A DNA stretch of 64,000 nt from Phorcus lineatus. Its lineage: Eukaryota > Mollusca > Gastropoda > Trochida > Trochidae. The notes under the pieces were generated by a model. That model was not told the DNA's origin and did no database searches. It saw only the letters and a program-made list of their open reading frames with translations. This document shows, piece by piece, positions 50,601 through 63,014 of the stretch. Where the stretch lies: assembly GCA_921293015.1 (NCBI GenBank), contig OV121088.1, forward strand, positions 1,550,001 through 1,614,000. The letters are read 5' to 3'. Numbering within the stretch: the stretch's first letter is position 1; every line of letters begins with the position of its first letter. Position numbers and translations under genes: made by a program.

Positions 50601-53220
50601 TGCTTTCAGAAACTTTCAATTTTATGATAAAGGAAAAGTTTTTTCTTAAACAGTGCTTTGTCTAATTCAAACATAAGCCATATTAGGATGTACATTTTGT
50701 TGGCAAAACTTGTTGATTTGATATCTAATAAGTGTACAATTATCAAAAATTATCACTTCTACCCTATTGTGGTGAAAGTTTGAGAAACTGGTAGATGTGT
50801 TAAAAAAAAATATAAAGTTTACAATCTCTTTTCAGAATCGTTTTTACGTAGAGAACAAATTGAAAAAAGATTTGAATGAAGAATTGCGGCGCTTATTCCG
50901 CATACATGTGACTGACCATCACATAAAAACTTTGCTACGTAAGTATTTATTGCAAAATTTAATTTTTTTAAATTCTGAATGTTTAACAGAAGTTCCATTT
51001 GTCTGTTATTATCATTATAAATTCTATACAATATTCCAGATGGAAGTGTGAATATTAAAACTTTTAAAAATTTTTATAGTATGCAGGATTTAGGAAAGAC
51101 ACCGTTTACAATGTTGTACTCTTGTATCTATGTGTTCTATTTTCTACACTTTAATGAATTTTAAAAATGTAAATGAATATTCTAAAATTCCATTCTAGCT
51201 CTTCTGGAAGAAGTGAGTTGTCAGCCATTTGCAATCTCGCCTCCAGTCATGGCAAACCTAATGCGCAACCTGCATTCATTAAATGCAGGTAAGGTCATCA
51301 GCCATTTGCAATTTTTATTAAATAACCTTGTATTGTTTCCATGCTTTCTTCATTCGAAGAACAAGATGAAGGCTCAGTCAGGCTATTTTGTATTCCAAAT
51401 TGTACGTATTACAGTTCAATGTTAATCCATGCTCATAAACATCTCAACAAAGTCATACCACACATAGTTCATAGTTCTGTCATTATCCTCAGTTCTTGCA
51501 TTCATAAAGTGAATTGAAATGCTAGTTATGTTTACTATCTTTACCTGATATATTATAGTCCTGTATCTTGGAAGGATTGTACATAGTAATCATTACACAT
51601 TTTACACACATACAAGATCACACATGGTCGAGCAAGGGAGATAACTGAAACCAAACAAACCGATTACTGCTAAAGTATCTAAATATCAGAATGCTATGAA
51701 AACTCAATATTACAAGACTTATGTATTGACTGAAATTTTTCACTACTTAGCAATGATTGACAAAATAATAATAATATATGATCTTTTTACATGTTTTCAA
51801 TCATGATTTTTGATCATGTCTATCAATAACTGCTATTACTATTAGCTTCTTTAATTCCCCTCAAAGAAGATTGTTTGGTAGCTTATGTTATAATTCTAAT
51901 CATCATCAACAATAATTGAGATAGAAACTGAATACTCCATTTCAGAGTATGTGAAACTACAACCAACATTATTTGCCAAGTACATCCCGAGTGTTCTTCC
52001 CCCCACATCAGTTAGTGAGATAGACAAGTACATAGACGAGGTGCAGCAGATGCAGAGAGAAATACACTTGCTGCCAGACTTCGCACAGTGAGTCTTCTTT
52101 CATGTTTTTATCCCATTAAAAAGCTTTCAGGGGAAATGACCACCATGTCTTGCAGGCTGCTCTTTTTCCAGACCTGGGGCTAGATTTTCGGAGCTCTCTT
52201 AGTGCTAAGAAAGTCGTAGGCCAATGTTAATGTATGGTACTTACGACTACCTTAGTAATAAGAGAGCTTCAAAAATCTAGGCCCAGAACTCAGAATCCAT
52301 AAGGTTTGCCTAACTGAATCTTAAATATATATTTAAGTTAAAGTATAATTTTGGGTTTTCAACAACTTCTTAATAAAAATGCCCTCCTTTTGTTTTTGGC
52401 TGTGTCTATGGAAATACAACTTAGAATTTGGGTCCGAATCAGACAACCGTACCCATTTAAACTTGTTCTCTCGAACAATCATCGTGTGTAGTAGTATTTT
52501 TTTAGGCTTTTCAACTTCTTTAAAATTTTATCATTGGCTCTTTCATTTCAAAGACAAATAACAATACTGTACACATTGAAATTAAGCAGTTATCTTGTAT
52601 AGGATGAATTCATTACCACTGATCTGCATAGGATAACTTTAAAGTTAAAATATGAGCTATCAAGATTTGATTTAAGTTTATTTCAAAACTATTGTTCAAT
52701 TTATTTCACACTTTTGTCATTTGGTTTGGGATATGGCGGACTCTGTCTGCGTCTTTTCCCTTGCTTCAGCTAAGTGTGGAGCAGGGGAAATAGTAATCAG
52801 CTTGGTACGTCCATCCTGTTCTTGTTAGCGTGATATTTCATGAATCATTGCACTTAGAGTCTTCAAATTTAGTACAGTGACCGCACTCTATAGTATATTT
52901 TCATCTTTTTCTCCAGAAGCAAAAGGTCTAAAAAGCTAAAATTTTGTGTACACCGTTCTCATTATTAATGGATTTTGTGGTCCTGTGGCAGCTTATGGTG
53001 ATCTTTTGACCATTCATAAAATCAATTACAGATAGCCAAATGAGTTACAGAGCCAATGGCTCTATTTTTTAAACATTTTTCTTATTAACGGGTATGCTGA
53101 TAAGATTGTATTCATTCTCAACATCATTTGACACTCAGATTCATTCACTTTGTTGGTCTCTATTGCAGCCATGACCCAAGTCGGAAGCGTTCTTGTGAAG
53201 AAGATATATCGGTGAACTGA
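47693..53220 (+). CDS. CACUL1: CDK2-associated cullin-domain protein 1 (CACUL1/CAC1)
   Basis: Eight coding exons: 47693-47798, 48100-48226, 49086-49194, 50443-50538, 50836-50938, 51199-51288, 51946-52087 and 53169-53220. All borders are GT-AG with matching phases, giving 274 aa. Exon 2 has [15 protein letters not shown] and [10 protein letters not shown], running into SCVYKCVC. These match my memory of human CACUL1 ([32 protein letters not shown]). The rest follows the cullin N-terminal-like helical domain ([19 protein letters not shown]) and ends [13 protein letters not shown]. The human protein is ~369 aa; the difference is mainly its longer low-complexity N terminus. Human CACUL1 binds CDK2 and promotes its activity in G1/S, and lacks the C-terminal cullin part that recruits RBX1. 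The start codon CCATGG opens the first open frame and precedes the conserved domain. Confidence 0.93.
48766..48842 (+). repeat. Short dispersed repeat, copy 1 (second copy at 60533-60608)
   Basis: The sequence GTTCTAATATGCCTAGCGGT and the following AGAACAAT, GCAATAAAGGTATA words recur at 60533-60608 in the same orientation. The unit lies in a CACUL1 intron and is of unknown class. Confidence 0.65.
49639..49787 (+). mobile_element. 5'-truncated SINE in a CACUL1 intron
   Basis: The tail half of the SINE family runs from GCTAGTTCCACCC to the terminal CACCTCACCTCACC. It is flanked by a perfect direct repeat, TATTTTCTAC, at 49629-49638 and 49788-49797. It begins at almost the same internal position as the truncated copy at 9796-9947. 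Confidence 0.85.
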
Positions 53221-54570
53221 CGTCTGCCTGGTGTTTTTAGAGTCATGTATATATGTAGTTAGGTAAGCACTATCATCATTACTTGTCAAATATATACCTA
53301 TCAACTGGTTCATTTGATGCTGTATAATTTTCATGAAAGAAATTATATCATTAGAAAGAAATATTCGAGAATAGTTTGATATGAAAGTGCATAAATTAAA
53401 AAATGAATGCCCGTTAGACAAAATCTTTTGTGTTCCCCTATTTATCATCCTTCTCATCCTCCAGATGTTGATTGCACTATGTAACGAACACTAACCGTAT
53501 CTTGTTACACAATGACCAATCTGAGATAAGAAATGGTATTTTATCGCATGAAAATAATGTCTTCCAAACATTTTGCCGCAGAACCAAGAAATATTGCTCA
53601 GTTTTTACAGAGGTTTCTTCGGACAAAGAATGGTTTATCAGGTTAATGTTTGCAATTTCTTTAAAATCTTTTCTTGTTTTGAATTGTTGATCATTCTCCA
53701 AATGTTGGATGGGAGATAGGTCCAGAATTTGCTGTTGCAGGTGATCACCTCTGGCAAGAGAGGTTATCCAGTTCCAAGCTTCTTCAAGAACCATTGCACT
53801 TTTTATATGCAACTTTAGCAACATGCACCTGAAGGACAGATTAAAAGTTTCATTTGATTGGCTGGAAAACAACAAGATGGAATATCTGCAGAAAAATTTG
53901 GAACCAGCCATTAGAAGGAGAGAGTTAACCTGGGCAAAACTGGAATTTCCTATTGGCTCTGTGTTATGAATTGTTAAATCTTTCCCAACTTTTGTTTACC
54001 TTGATCCCTGGCGCTATCTCAAAAAGAAATTCATGCAAGAGTTTAAACTGAACACAACTGAACCTTTGCTTGTGTCAATATATGACAAATTGCACAAGCA
54101 AACTTCAAGCTTATATACACCCTTCATTTCAACTGCTTGTCCAAGACAAACTGATTGACAAATTCCCGTTTTTTATTGCAAATTTGCTGAGGAAAGTCTT
54201 CAGCTACCCCATGGCAGAAGTTAGGTTTTGCCACTTCAGTTACGTGGTTAATCTTGTATATAGGTATGTTAGCACATTGCCTGGAGATTGTCACAAAGCA
54301 AAGAGATTAGGACCTTGGTTGAAAGCGTAAGATGTGGGATGCTCGATGTATATAAAATCATCAGAGTAAGACTGCTTTGATGTCCTTTCAATACTAATGG
54401 GAGAAGAGTTCATCTCATTTTAGTCATTTTGAGATTATGATATCAGTTTAGAGTATTCAAAATACTCAAGTTATGATAGTTGCTTTGTTGATGTTTGATG
54501 CTGTTGCTATGTGTTGACAGGTTCAGTTTAACCAATTTATTTTCATGTTAAATCATACAAATAAATGTTT
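53221..54570 (+). other. Probable CACUL1 3' UTR
   Basis: Sequence downstream of the CACUL1 stop. The first clear AATAAA is at 54560-54565, followed by a T-rich stretch, so the UTR may be about 1.35 kb. The open stretches inside it (minus 53477-53911 and plus 54070-54330) match no family I know and have no supporting context. Confidence 0.4.
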
Positions 54571-57500
54571 ACTTTGTCTTTATTCAGATAATAAACATGT
54601 TATTCATAAAAAGTGACTTCTTTAATAAATGAAAGTTCCTAGATTACTTTTGTAATGACATTTGACACTGTTCTGTTCATACTTGAAAAGAATTTAAGTT
54701 CCCCTAAACTTTAGACTCTGATATGATAAGTTTTTTTAAGCAAACAGTAACTTATCATATGGAACTGTTGACATCTAATGTGTTGTTATATCTTCACTGT
54801 AACATGCTAATCAGTATTGCATCTAAACTCCCCTATTTTTGTACATCAACTCGAATGACAATCCACTGGTGACTGGATGCACAATATTGCTTACCCTTGC
54901 TGTTGGGCTACCATACCAACATTTTAGTAGATCTAGTCAAACCACCTTTCCTTTATCTCAAATTCCTTGATGCAAATGCAATAGTGGTAAAAGGTAACAC
55001 TATACGAGAGGTAAACTGTACACTTGAGTTTCTAAATCCCTGTACCTTTAGTTAACTTTAGGTCTTTTGTACAAAATTGACATGTTTATTGCACAGGTGT
55101 TGTACAAATGAACCTTTGCGCTTTGATGTATATAGCTGTGTATTACTGTATATATATATATATATATATGTACACATATTCTCTTGACCAACCCAATATA
55201 AGTAGAGCTTTCCTAAATGAAAAAATACACCAAATCGAGTTGAATATAGCAGTATTTGTTATGTAAACCAATATATTTTGACATCAGACACAAAAGAAAA
55301 ACCTTTATGTCAGCTAAGATTGAAACATAAACTGGTGCTATACTGAAGACTGACTCAAGGAAATTAAATGTAATTAAACTATGTAGATTCTCTCCAAGAA
55401 GTAGGCAATTTTTTATATGCATAGCAATTAATGTCAATTCTCTGTTGAATCATTTCCTATTGATTGAAATCATGGTGTCTTTATTTTCATCCTTGCTTTT
55501 GAGTTCTTGTTGTTTAGATACATGGTGCTTTTAGTCGTTGCATGTGAGGTATTTTCTCTGAGTGCAGCAAGCACCTGTCATTTCCTAGTGAATAATAACT
55601 ATTTCAACCTTGGTGCCGTTCCACAGAAAAATCAGACTTATGATCAGTTGAAGCCACTGTTTGAAATGGCTTCCAGCTCACCATCAAATTTCTTATCTGT
55701 CTTGTATTGCGGCCTTTGCAAAAACCGGAAAGCTTTTCTTGCTATTTGTATTTTTTAACTGCCTAAATGAACACACTGAAGAGCCTGTCTGATTTTGAAA
55801 AGGTTTGGCTGATTTTTCAAGCATGAACTCTGGTTGCCAGCAGTCGCCTATTGTGTGAAGATTGGTTATTATGGATTATAGTACAGACAGTTGTTTTATT
55901 TGAAGAGCATCCATTGGTTTGCTTACTTTCAAGATGTTCTGGTAGCTGCAAGGTAACCTAATGTCATCAAGCGAGTAAGAATACCTTTGTCTAAAACTTC
56001 TGAAAGTTACTGTTGATGTTCATTTGGACAAGTCAAGCTTTGTTTATCCGTGATGAATGTGATGTTAGCGTTTAGAATCACAATTGTTTCTAATAGTTGA
56101 TTTTATATTGATTGATTCAAATATTCATAAATATGATACAAAATTCAACTCAGTTTTTTTAATTCATGTAACAAACTATTTTTCTTGAACATTTATATCG
56201 GTATACAACTATTATCTCTATTCTTTGATTTTAGTGAAAGTGAAGAGTTTTGTTGAAGATTATCTTTTTCCCATATTTGTATAAATTTCAATGTTGTTAA
56301 TAACTCTAGGAACAGATTCCCTTTCATCCGCTGTTTTTAGAAAAGAAACTTTAAGATAGTGTTACGGTTGTGTACAAATTTATCTTATTGAGAAATTTGT
56401 TAAACTTTTGCAATACACATTAAAATGCATTTCATAAAGAGCTAATCGCTGTTAAGTTGTCTTTTCACTGGTTTCAGAGTTCTTTATCTTGGTGCCTTTT
56501 CTCTTACTAATTATTACAACTATAATTAACTGCAGTCAATTGTTAAAAGAATTGGCGAATTTGAAATGATTGTAAGTTTTCAATTTTGTGTTTTTCAATA
56601 GACAAGTAAAGCATGAAGCACACATAAAGATCTTGCTTAGCAGAATCAGAGCACGGTAATCCAAGTTATTCCCTGCCAAGCCAATCGCTTTGCATGAGAA
56701 ATCTATGGAGCATATGCGGGGAAAATCTTCACTATTCAAAAATGAACATTTGTAGCTAATTTATAAATGTCAATTACAAATAGCTTCCTCCAGAAAGCAT
56801 TAAACATTTACCTTTCATCACCCCTAATTCCATTATTAAACCTAAAATGTTAGCTTTGTCTGCGCTGGCCACACTGTAATTTTCATTGGTCTGAACTAAT
56901 TAATACAATCGTATGTAATTGCTATTTTATGTTGAATGAAAGCAGACATAATTCTGAGAATAACTTTCTTCCTGATAGAAGACTTATTCGAATTACACAT
57001 GCAAATTAAAAAGATCATCCTTCCGTCAAAGACTGAGACATTAATACTGATTCCACCATTCATAAGAGAGAATGGACATATTTAACAAATTACCTCAACA
57101 TGCTCCTTGTAAAAATCAACGTTATATGCATTTTTTTATTATCCTCTATTAATAAATTACCAGAATTTTACATAACGCATATGACACTTTTGATTAACTG
57201 AAAATTGCTTTTCGAAACAAAGTTCCCGAATCGGTTTTCTTTTACGAGCGCTTCAAACAATAATTGAAATCAATCGGAAAATTCGCTCTCATCCTGGTAC
57301 CCCGGGGGCTGAACGTTTTTTTGTTCTCCACTGTAATACATCATCATATCATTGTAACATTTAGCCCCGGGGGACTGAGAGTGATGTTTTCTCACCTCTC
57401 CATATACCAAAACACTATCAACACATATAGTCGTATTAGATATATTAATTCGAAATTTCTACTCGGGTATCGCTTCTTTGTTGTTATTGATTTCTCATAG

Positions 57501-57892
57501 TATCGTATAACATTTTAAAAATAACCTTTCGGTAATTATTATTCAATATATATTGAATATGTTCACTTGAGGGGTCAATTTGGCCTTGTACGTGCAAAGG
57601 GGACTCTTCACAATGGTTACAATATCCTATTTATCAAAATGATAAGGGACAGCAATCCAAAACTGTGGGTAAAATCCCCCAGGAACCCCTCTGGAACAAC
57701 ACTGTAACACTGATTGAGAAAATGAAATTCAGTTATCCATATATATTGACGAAAAACAGCATTTTGAATAATCTATTTTGAGATGTTCATTGGATATTTA
57801 ACTGACACAAACATTTTAGATATTTCAAAACTGTATAATGTATCATATATGAGGTGCTCAGTTGAATAAGAAAACGTTTTCAGGAATAAAAA
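54571..57892. other. Intergenic, no gene seen
   Basis: AT-rich DNA with a short (TA)n run at about 55149-55169. Two CCCCGGGGG words flank a short segment at about 57300-57375. No convincing gene. Confidence 0.5.
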
Positions 57893-58308
57893 TATGATTT
57901 TCATAACCTATTGTTTACCTTTGATACGAACCTAAATGTCAAATGCGGTGATTTAAAATCAAAACATCTTAACTCTTCATGTCCTAAACAAATACTGGTT
58001 TTCCATGTAAATCTAAAAACAGCCTTATAAATACACAGAGGTGTAGATATCACGTCCAATATACATGGATACTAGTTATATAACCTAACAAACACCATCA
58101 ACTCCTAACTGCCCTCCTGGCTGTTCTAGATAAGTCTCCAAAATTACGTTTGACTATTGTGACGTTCTACCTTCCTATTGTCACTTTGAATAAACAATAA
58201 GCTTTAAAATGTTGGGTTTTTTTTATAACAGTCGATACTTCGCGATCAAATGACACCATTGATTAAGTTTGGCATATTTGACTCCAACAACTCACGGAGT
58301 GGCTCTTT
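57893..58308 (-). repeat. Dispersed repeat, copy B (inverted relative to 22137-22601)
   Basis: Its reverse complement follows copy A along almost the whole length, from GAGCCACTCCG at the right to TATGAAAATCA at the left, with scattered substitutions and indels. No ORF and no obvious terminal repeats. Confidence 0.8.
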
Positions 58309-59200
58309 AAATGGACTTGAATATGTGAAGTTCTGACAGTGTCTGTCCGGAGGGAATGGAAACATTTTAACAGGAACCTTTCTATCATTCTTTATCTTAT
58401 TCATACTGAAACGAGTTCTGCTGTGTTGAAAAAGAAATCATTTTCCTTAGCGGGTCGTTATTTTATGTTCATACGAGAGTTATCTACCCTGTCTAACGTA
58501 ACTTTCAGAAAACGTTTGAGGAAAGAATAACAATTTACTTCGTGAATCTGGTCAACTTTGTAGGCTGAAAAATGTAAGTTTACAAATTATTGCACAAATA
58601 TATTTGAGTTAATTCAATCCATTAGATGGGAGTTCTATAATATTCTGTCGGCATTTCTTTAGTGAAAATTCTCTTTTTAAAAAAACCGGGGGCCTACTGT
58701 AGGAGTCTTAGACCTCGCTTACTAATTAAATGAACTCACATAGGCTGTACCTATAAATTGAAGAAAAATTAGACTTTGAATAACCTTACAATTCCAATTT
58801 CCTTAGTCTTGTCGTGGTTGGTTGGTAAATTAATTCTCTCGTCAACTTTATAATATGTGTCAATAGTTTTTGCCTCTTTTTAATCTTTCTATAAACGTTT
58901 ACCCCTAATTGTTTCTTTACCAACGCCAAACTACGAAAATTTCACAATATGTTACGGCAACAGTGGATACACACTTAGCCTATAGCCTTACTTCTATGCA
59001 TTGATTGATTCAATTTTGATGAGCGAATATATAGGTTGCTAATCGAGTACCTTTACATACTTGTTGAAAAGAATTGTCAGAATAACAACTAGCTAGGTGT
59101 GAGCCTTACCTTTCCTTTTTGATAACAATGCATAGCATAGACATATAGTTCACTATCAACTTTATCAAACTCGTCTTTATTCCAGATACACCATCGCAAA

Positions 59201-60143
59201 ATGCCATCTTGGTCCATGACAGATTTAAGAAGGTCCAGTCAACAATCTAGTTGCAACCCAGTTTACATTGACGAAGTTATAGTAGATCACCGTATACAGC
59301 AGTTAAATACTGGAGCTCTCAGTCGCCAATACAGACACCTGAAATCAGGATGTGTGAAAGCATCGTTATCGGATTCTGTGATCCCGTCTTCTGAAGGTTC
59401 GCAAACGTCGAGCTGCAATCTAGTACACGACTGTTGTGTTGGTAACCCGACCATTACCAGATGTGTACCGGGCGTTCGTTCAGAAGAAATGTCTCGAAGG
59501 AAAAAACGCAGCTCTCTAGTTATGAAATCGCCAATACCCTCAACGGGTTATGGTTTTGGAGAATTTCGGGGAACGATGTCCTTATTGACGGATAACAACC
59601 ATAGACGGTCTCATGCGTTTCAAATGTTTCCTCACGTTGGCTACGAAGCGAACTGCCGCCGAGCTCATTCCAAACGAAGATACGCTAGATCCCACAGAAC
59701 GAACTATTCCGTCGTATGTGCAGCCATCAGAAAAGAGGCAGAGAGTCTTAATGTAATAGGCCTGTTTCAGAGATTGTTTCAGTGGCATTCTAGAAGCTGC
59801 TAGTATAAGGAAGACAAGGAATTTTATGGATGTACAAATTCTTTATATTTACAATGGCGACTGTGCGGTATAAATCATCATACCGTTGTCAAGCACAAAT
59901 TATTTTCACATTGCGACGTTTTTGTATAGATCCTTATACCGTATCGTGCTTGAGAAAAGTATGAGGATCTATACCGAACAGTCGCCCTTGTGAGAATAAA
60001 GAAGTTGTACATCCATAAAGTTCCTTGTCTTACTTCTATTTCAGGAAGTTCAGAAACCCGAGACAAGACGTGCATCAGATGAACTTGACGCTCCTGTGGA
60101 TTTCGAGAAGCGGAGAAGGGTAGCTAGGTGCCCGAAAGTATAG
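59201..60143 (+). CDS. Small unrecognised gene, two-exon model
   Basis: A good acceptor (TCTTTATTCCAG) ends at 59185 and the first ATG follows at 59201. The frame is open for 200 codons to 59803. A donor GTC/GTATGT at 59714 is in phase 0 and joins to an acceptor TTCTATTTCAG at 60044. The second exon would then be 60045-60143, giving a protein of 203 aa that ends EKRRRVARCPKV. Early sequence includes YIDEVIVDHRIQQLNTGAL and QYRHLKSGCVKASLSDSV; a basic SRRKKRSS lies in the middle. AATAAA follows near 60427. The length of the open frame in AT-rich DNA and the placed splice signals support a gene. The family is unknown and the 3' end is uncertain, since another frame across 59600-59760 also looks coding. 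Confidence 0.45.
59811..60031. mobile_element. MITE with long inverted repeats beside a splice acceptor
   Basis: The left arm AAGACAAGGAATTTTATGGA, continuing to ATGTACAA and GGCGACTGTGCGGTATA, pairs with the right arm, whose complement reads AAGACAAGGAACTTTATGGA and continues likewise. The arms are about 70-80 bp of a 221-bp element. It has no ORF and ends 13 bases before the AG at 60044. Confidence 0.8.
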
Positions 60144-60532
60144 ACTCGAAAGTATAGACTCGCCAACTATGAATGCTTGACTATATGGATACTTCTAGTC
60201 CATCCAATGAACTTGATGTCCTATGAATTTTTAGAATGAACTTGGACAAATAGAGGCTTAGTTAAAGTTTCACATATAATTTGTTGTAGAAAATATACAA
60301 AACAAATGTAGACCTTGTGTGTTTCGTATTATCTTTTTAAATACACACTTGGTTTTTCATTTGAGATAAGAAATGAGTATAATAAATTATTTATGAATTT
60401 GTCTGAAAATGGCGTTATCTGGAATGAATAAATACCTCCTTTATACTCTTTTCGTTATATATTGAGATATTGCTGATTTTGACTCTCAGAGTTTTAAGTA
60501 GGGCTAAGCTTTTTTCAAAATATTAATAAAGT

Positions 60533-60608
60533 TTGTTCTAAGATGCCTGGCGGTTAGAACAATCGAAAAAAAAGTACTTTATGAGACAATAAAGGTATAG
60601 TTTTTTCA
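60533..60608 (+). repeat. Short dispersed repeat, copy 2
   Basis: Same family as 48766-48842, with GTTCTAAGATGCCTGGCGGT, AGAACAAT and ACAATAAAGGTATA. The first 25 bases form an imperfect palindrome (GTTCTAA … TTAGAAC). Confidence 0.6.
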
Positions 60609-61453
60609 TGACGTAACAATTGAATGACGTTATATCCGCTCTTCCCCGCTGCCCCCTCGTGATCACGCGTCCATGGTAACCTTTCATCTCGATTCTTCGA
60701 ACAACATGGCTTATTCCCCTATCAAGGTCTAACGACATAATCGTATTAATGTTTCTATTAATAGAGACAAGTTTCGAATCATCTATTTCTATTTACCGTA
60801 AAGAAGAATGGACAGAAAATGCCGTTGAGTCTACCGTCGAGTGACCGCGTTGTTTCACGTCAGGTCACAGCGCCCCGTGGGACTGTGACGTTGGTTCACG
60901 TCAACCGTCTCTACCAGGTTCAATGTGATATGGTCAACCTAATAATTAAGTAATTCTAGGTGTACAGCCCCAACAGTCTGCTTATATAAGAGACTAAAGC
61001 ATCACCTTCAACGTTTATGACAGCAGCAAAAAAATAGATGTCCGGATCGAGTCCGCCATCACGCTTCCAAAACAAACAATACCCATAATTCTTTGTGGAA
61101 TGTTAACCACGTGATAAGCCCTGCATAATCGCACGACACGAGTTTGTAAAAGTAAAGGTTTTTTTAAAAAACAAGAGGTGTTAATTTGTTTGTTTAAGTT
61201 TTTAAAGAAAAAAATAAGAAGAAAATATAATTCAAAATTGAATAAATGAAAAAGTTTAAGTGCAAAACTGCAGTAATCAAAGCTTTAACCAACTAAATGT
61301 CGTTTTAAACTAGGGGTTGAGTTCCATACTTGGAATAGCGAACAGTTAGCCCTGTTCATGGATTATTAATGTGAGCAATGTAAACACTATTTTTTATTTC
61401 GAGATGATTAAAATCAGAGTGTTCCCCGTATAGATTATTTTAGCATCTTAGAA
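60609..61453. other. Intergenic stretch with CpG-rich patches
   Basis: No gene seen. A segment near 60830-60930 repeats CACGTCA-type words, and a TATATAAG lies at 60983-60990, but no coding frame follows. I do not call a promoter here. Confidence 0.4.
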
Positions 61454-61593
61454 AAGAAATAAAGTTCGCTCTACCCCAATGTGTTTTGTAATAAAGTATA
61501 GTTTTCCCTGAACTATTATAACGTTAATAATAATTCAGGGCAAAACTATACTTTATTACAAAACACATTGGGGTAGAGCGAACTTTATTTCTT
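61454..61593. repeat. Near-perfect 140-bp palindrome
   Basis: The left arm begins AAGAAATAAAGTTCGCTCTA and runs on through CCCCAATGTGTTTTG. The right arm is its complement, ending GAACTTTATTTCTT. The arms are ~70 bp with only a few differences near the centre (…TATAACGTTAATA…) and almost no spacer. This is likely a young palindromic MITE, or a local inverted duplication. Confidence 0.85.
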
Positions 61594-62838
61594 AATTATC
61601 AAAATCCAGAGGCACGACTTGCATAAAGCAATTATCCGGAAAAAAAACCATTCCAACAATTGTTTTTATTCTTCCTCCTATTTTCAAACCACCGTTAGTC
61701 GATCTAGTTCAATCTAGCTCAACTAAATTGTCGTACAAAGTATGCGTTTATCAAGGTTGATGGAGAAATCATCAACCAGTTTAATAAGCACTTTACGGAA
61801 CCCTTGATAAATGACTGAATTCAACATCTCATCATCCAAAATCAAAAGAATTAATTTAATCGATTTTCGTGAATTATATGTTAAATTAGTTTCAAGTTTT
61901 AATCTTGAAACAAGTTCCCTTTGATTTTAACCTTCGTGTTTACTAAGTTCAGCTTTTATCAATAAATTCTCAAAAGGCACTGTCGCACGCCAAATTAAGT
62001 GGAGATAGAAATAAAGCACAGAGAATGCATATCTTCCGATATTTCTTACTTACCGTAATCAGGTAACCTGCCATAAAAGATAAACGTAGAAGATATGTAT
62101 GTATTCCTATAGTAATGTTGATTCTGAAATACCGGAAGCAATAAATTCAACGTTCAGTTAAATCAAAATTAACTACGGAATAGGCAATGTTATAATTTTG
62201 TATTTAAAATCTGAAATGGCACATTTTATGGTAAAAACATCGCTTATCCTTGGATACCTTAAAAGAATGTGTCATCCTTTGTTTTCAGACAAGACATATT
62301 TCGAAGCGGCACCCTTTCCCAGTTAAGCCGTTTTAACAAATCCATATTTCCCTTTATACGTACATACAGACACATGCGATTAAAAATATATATATAACTT
62401 AGTGACTTTGGTCGTCTACATTTTTTCATTAGAAAATGCATTTAATTTGATATGAATAATAAGTTGATAAAAAAATTAAAGGTGATTTTAAAAAGAATTG
62501 TGGGCCTTATGAAATGTTGAGATAAAAGTGTACTCCATTGAGTACATTGTGAGTTTACATTGCGTATAGGTAGCAACGCCCTTGATTTCAACATAAAATG
62601 AGATTTGTGATACCAATATATATCTTAATCGAAAGATTTATGTACATGCATCAGTCAAATCGCATGAACCGGAAACTATTTTTTAATTTTAACTTTAAAT
62701 TCTAATCAAACTCGAGTTGATTAGTCCCACGTGATGTGGGAACGTCCTCTAAGACAGATACAAGATTATCGGATTAACTGAATTAGACTACTCGCAATAT
62801 CGGAAAAGCTTGCACTGTTTTTACAAGACTGAGAAGGA

Positions 62839-62943
62839 TGACGTCACGTGACTCAATGCATAAAAGCGGCTATTACGAACCGATGGCTCACATCTGAAAG
62901 TTTGGCTATCTCAGGACTACGCTCCATCAAGGTATTCACAAAT
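62839..62943 (+). promoter_or_regulatory. Compact TATA promoter and possible first exon
   Basis: TGACGTCACGTGACTCA (62839-62855) merges a CRE, an E-box and an AP-1 site. CATAAAAG (62859-62866) is TATA-like, and a start site would fall near 62890. The sequence CACAAAT/GTAAGTAA gives a strong splice donor at 62944. The implied exon, about 62890-62943, has no clear coding content, and the rest of the gene would lie right of the window. This is inferred from motif spacing. Confidence 0.45.
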
Positions 62944-63014
62944 GTAAGTAATTATTCATTGTTATGGTTTATTACAAAATATCTACAGGTTAGGTAATAT
63001 CATGATATATACCT

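Noticed and set aside
53477-53911. 144-codon minus-strand open frame in the CACUL1 3' UTR
   Set aside because: No recognisable domain, no splice or promoter context, and it lies antisense to a probable UTR.
59600-59620. Programmed frameshift of the antizyme type in the small unknown gene
   Set aside because: The known antizyme shift site and conserved downstream sequence are absent. A splice or frame uncertainty is simpler.
60983-60990. TATATAAG as a plus-strand promoter
   Set aside because: No ORF, donor or other support downstream. The site at 62859 has much better context.
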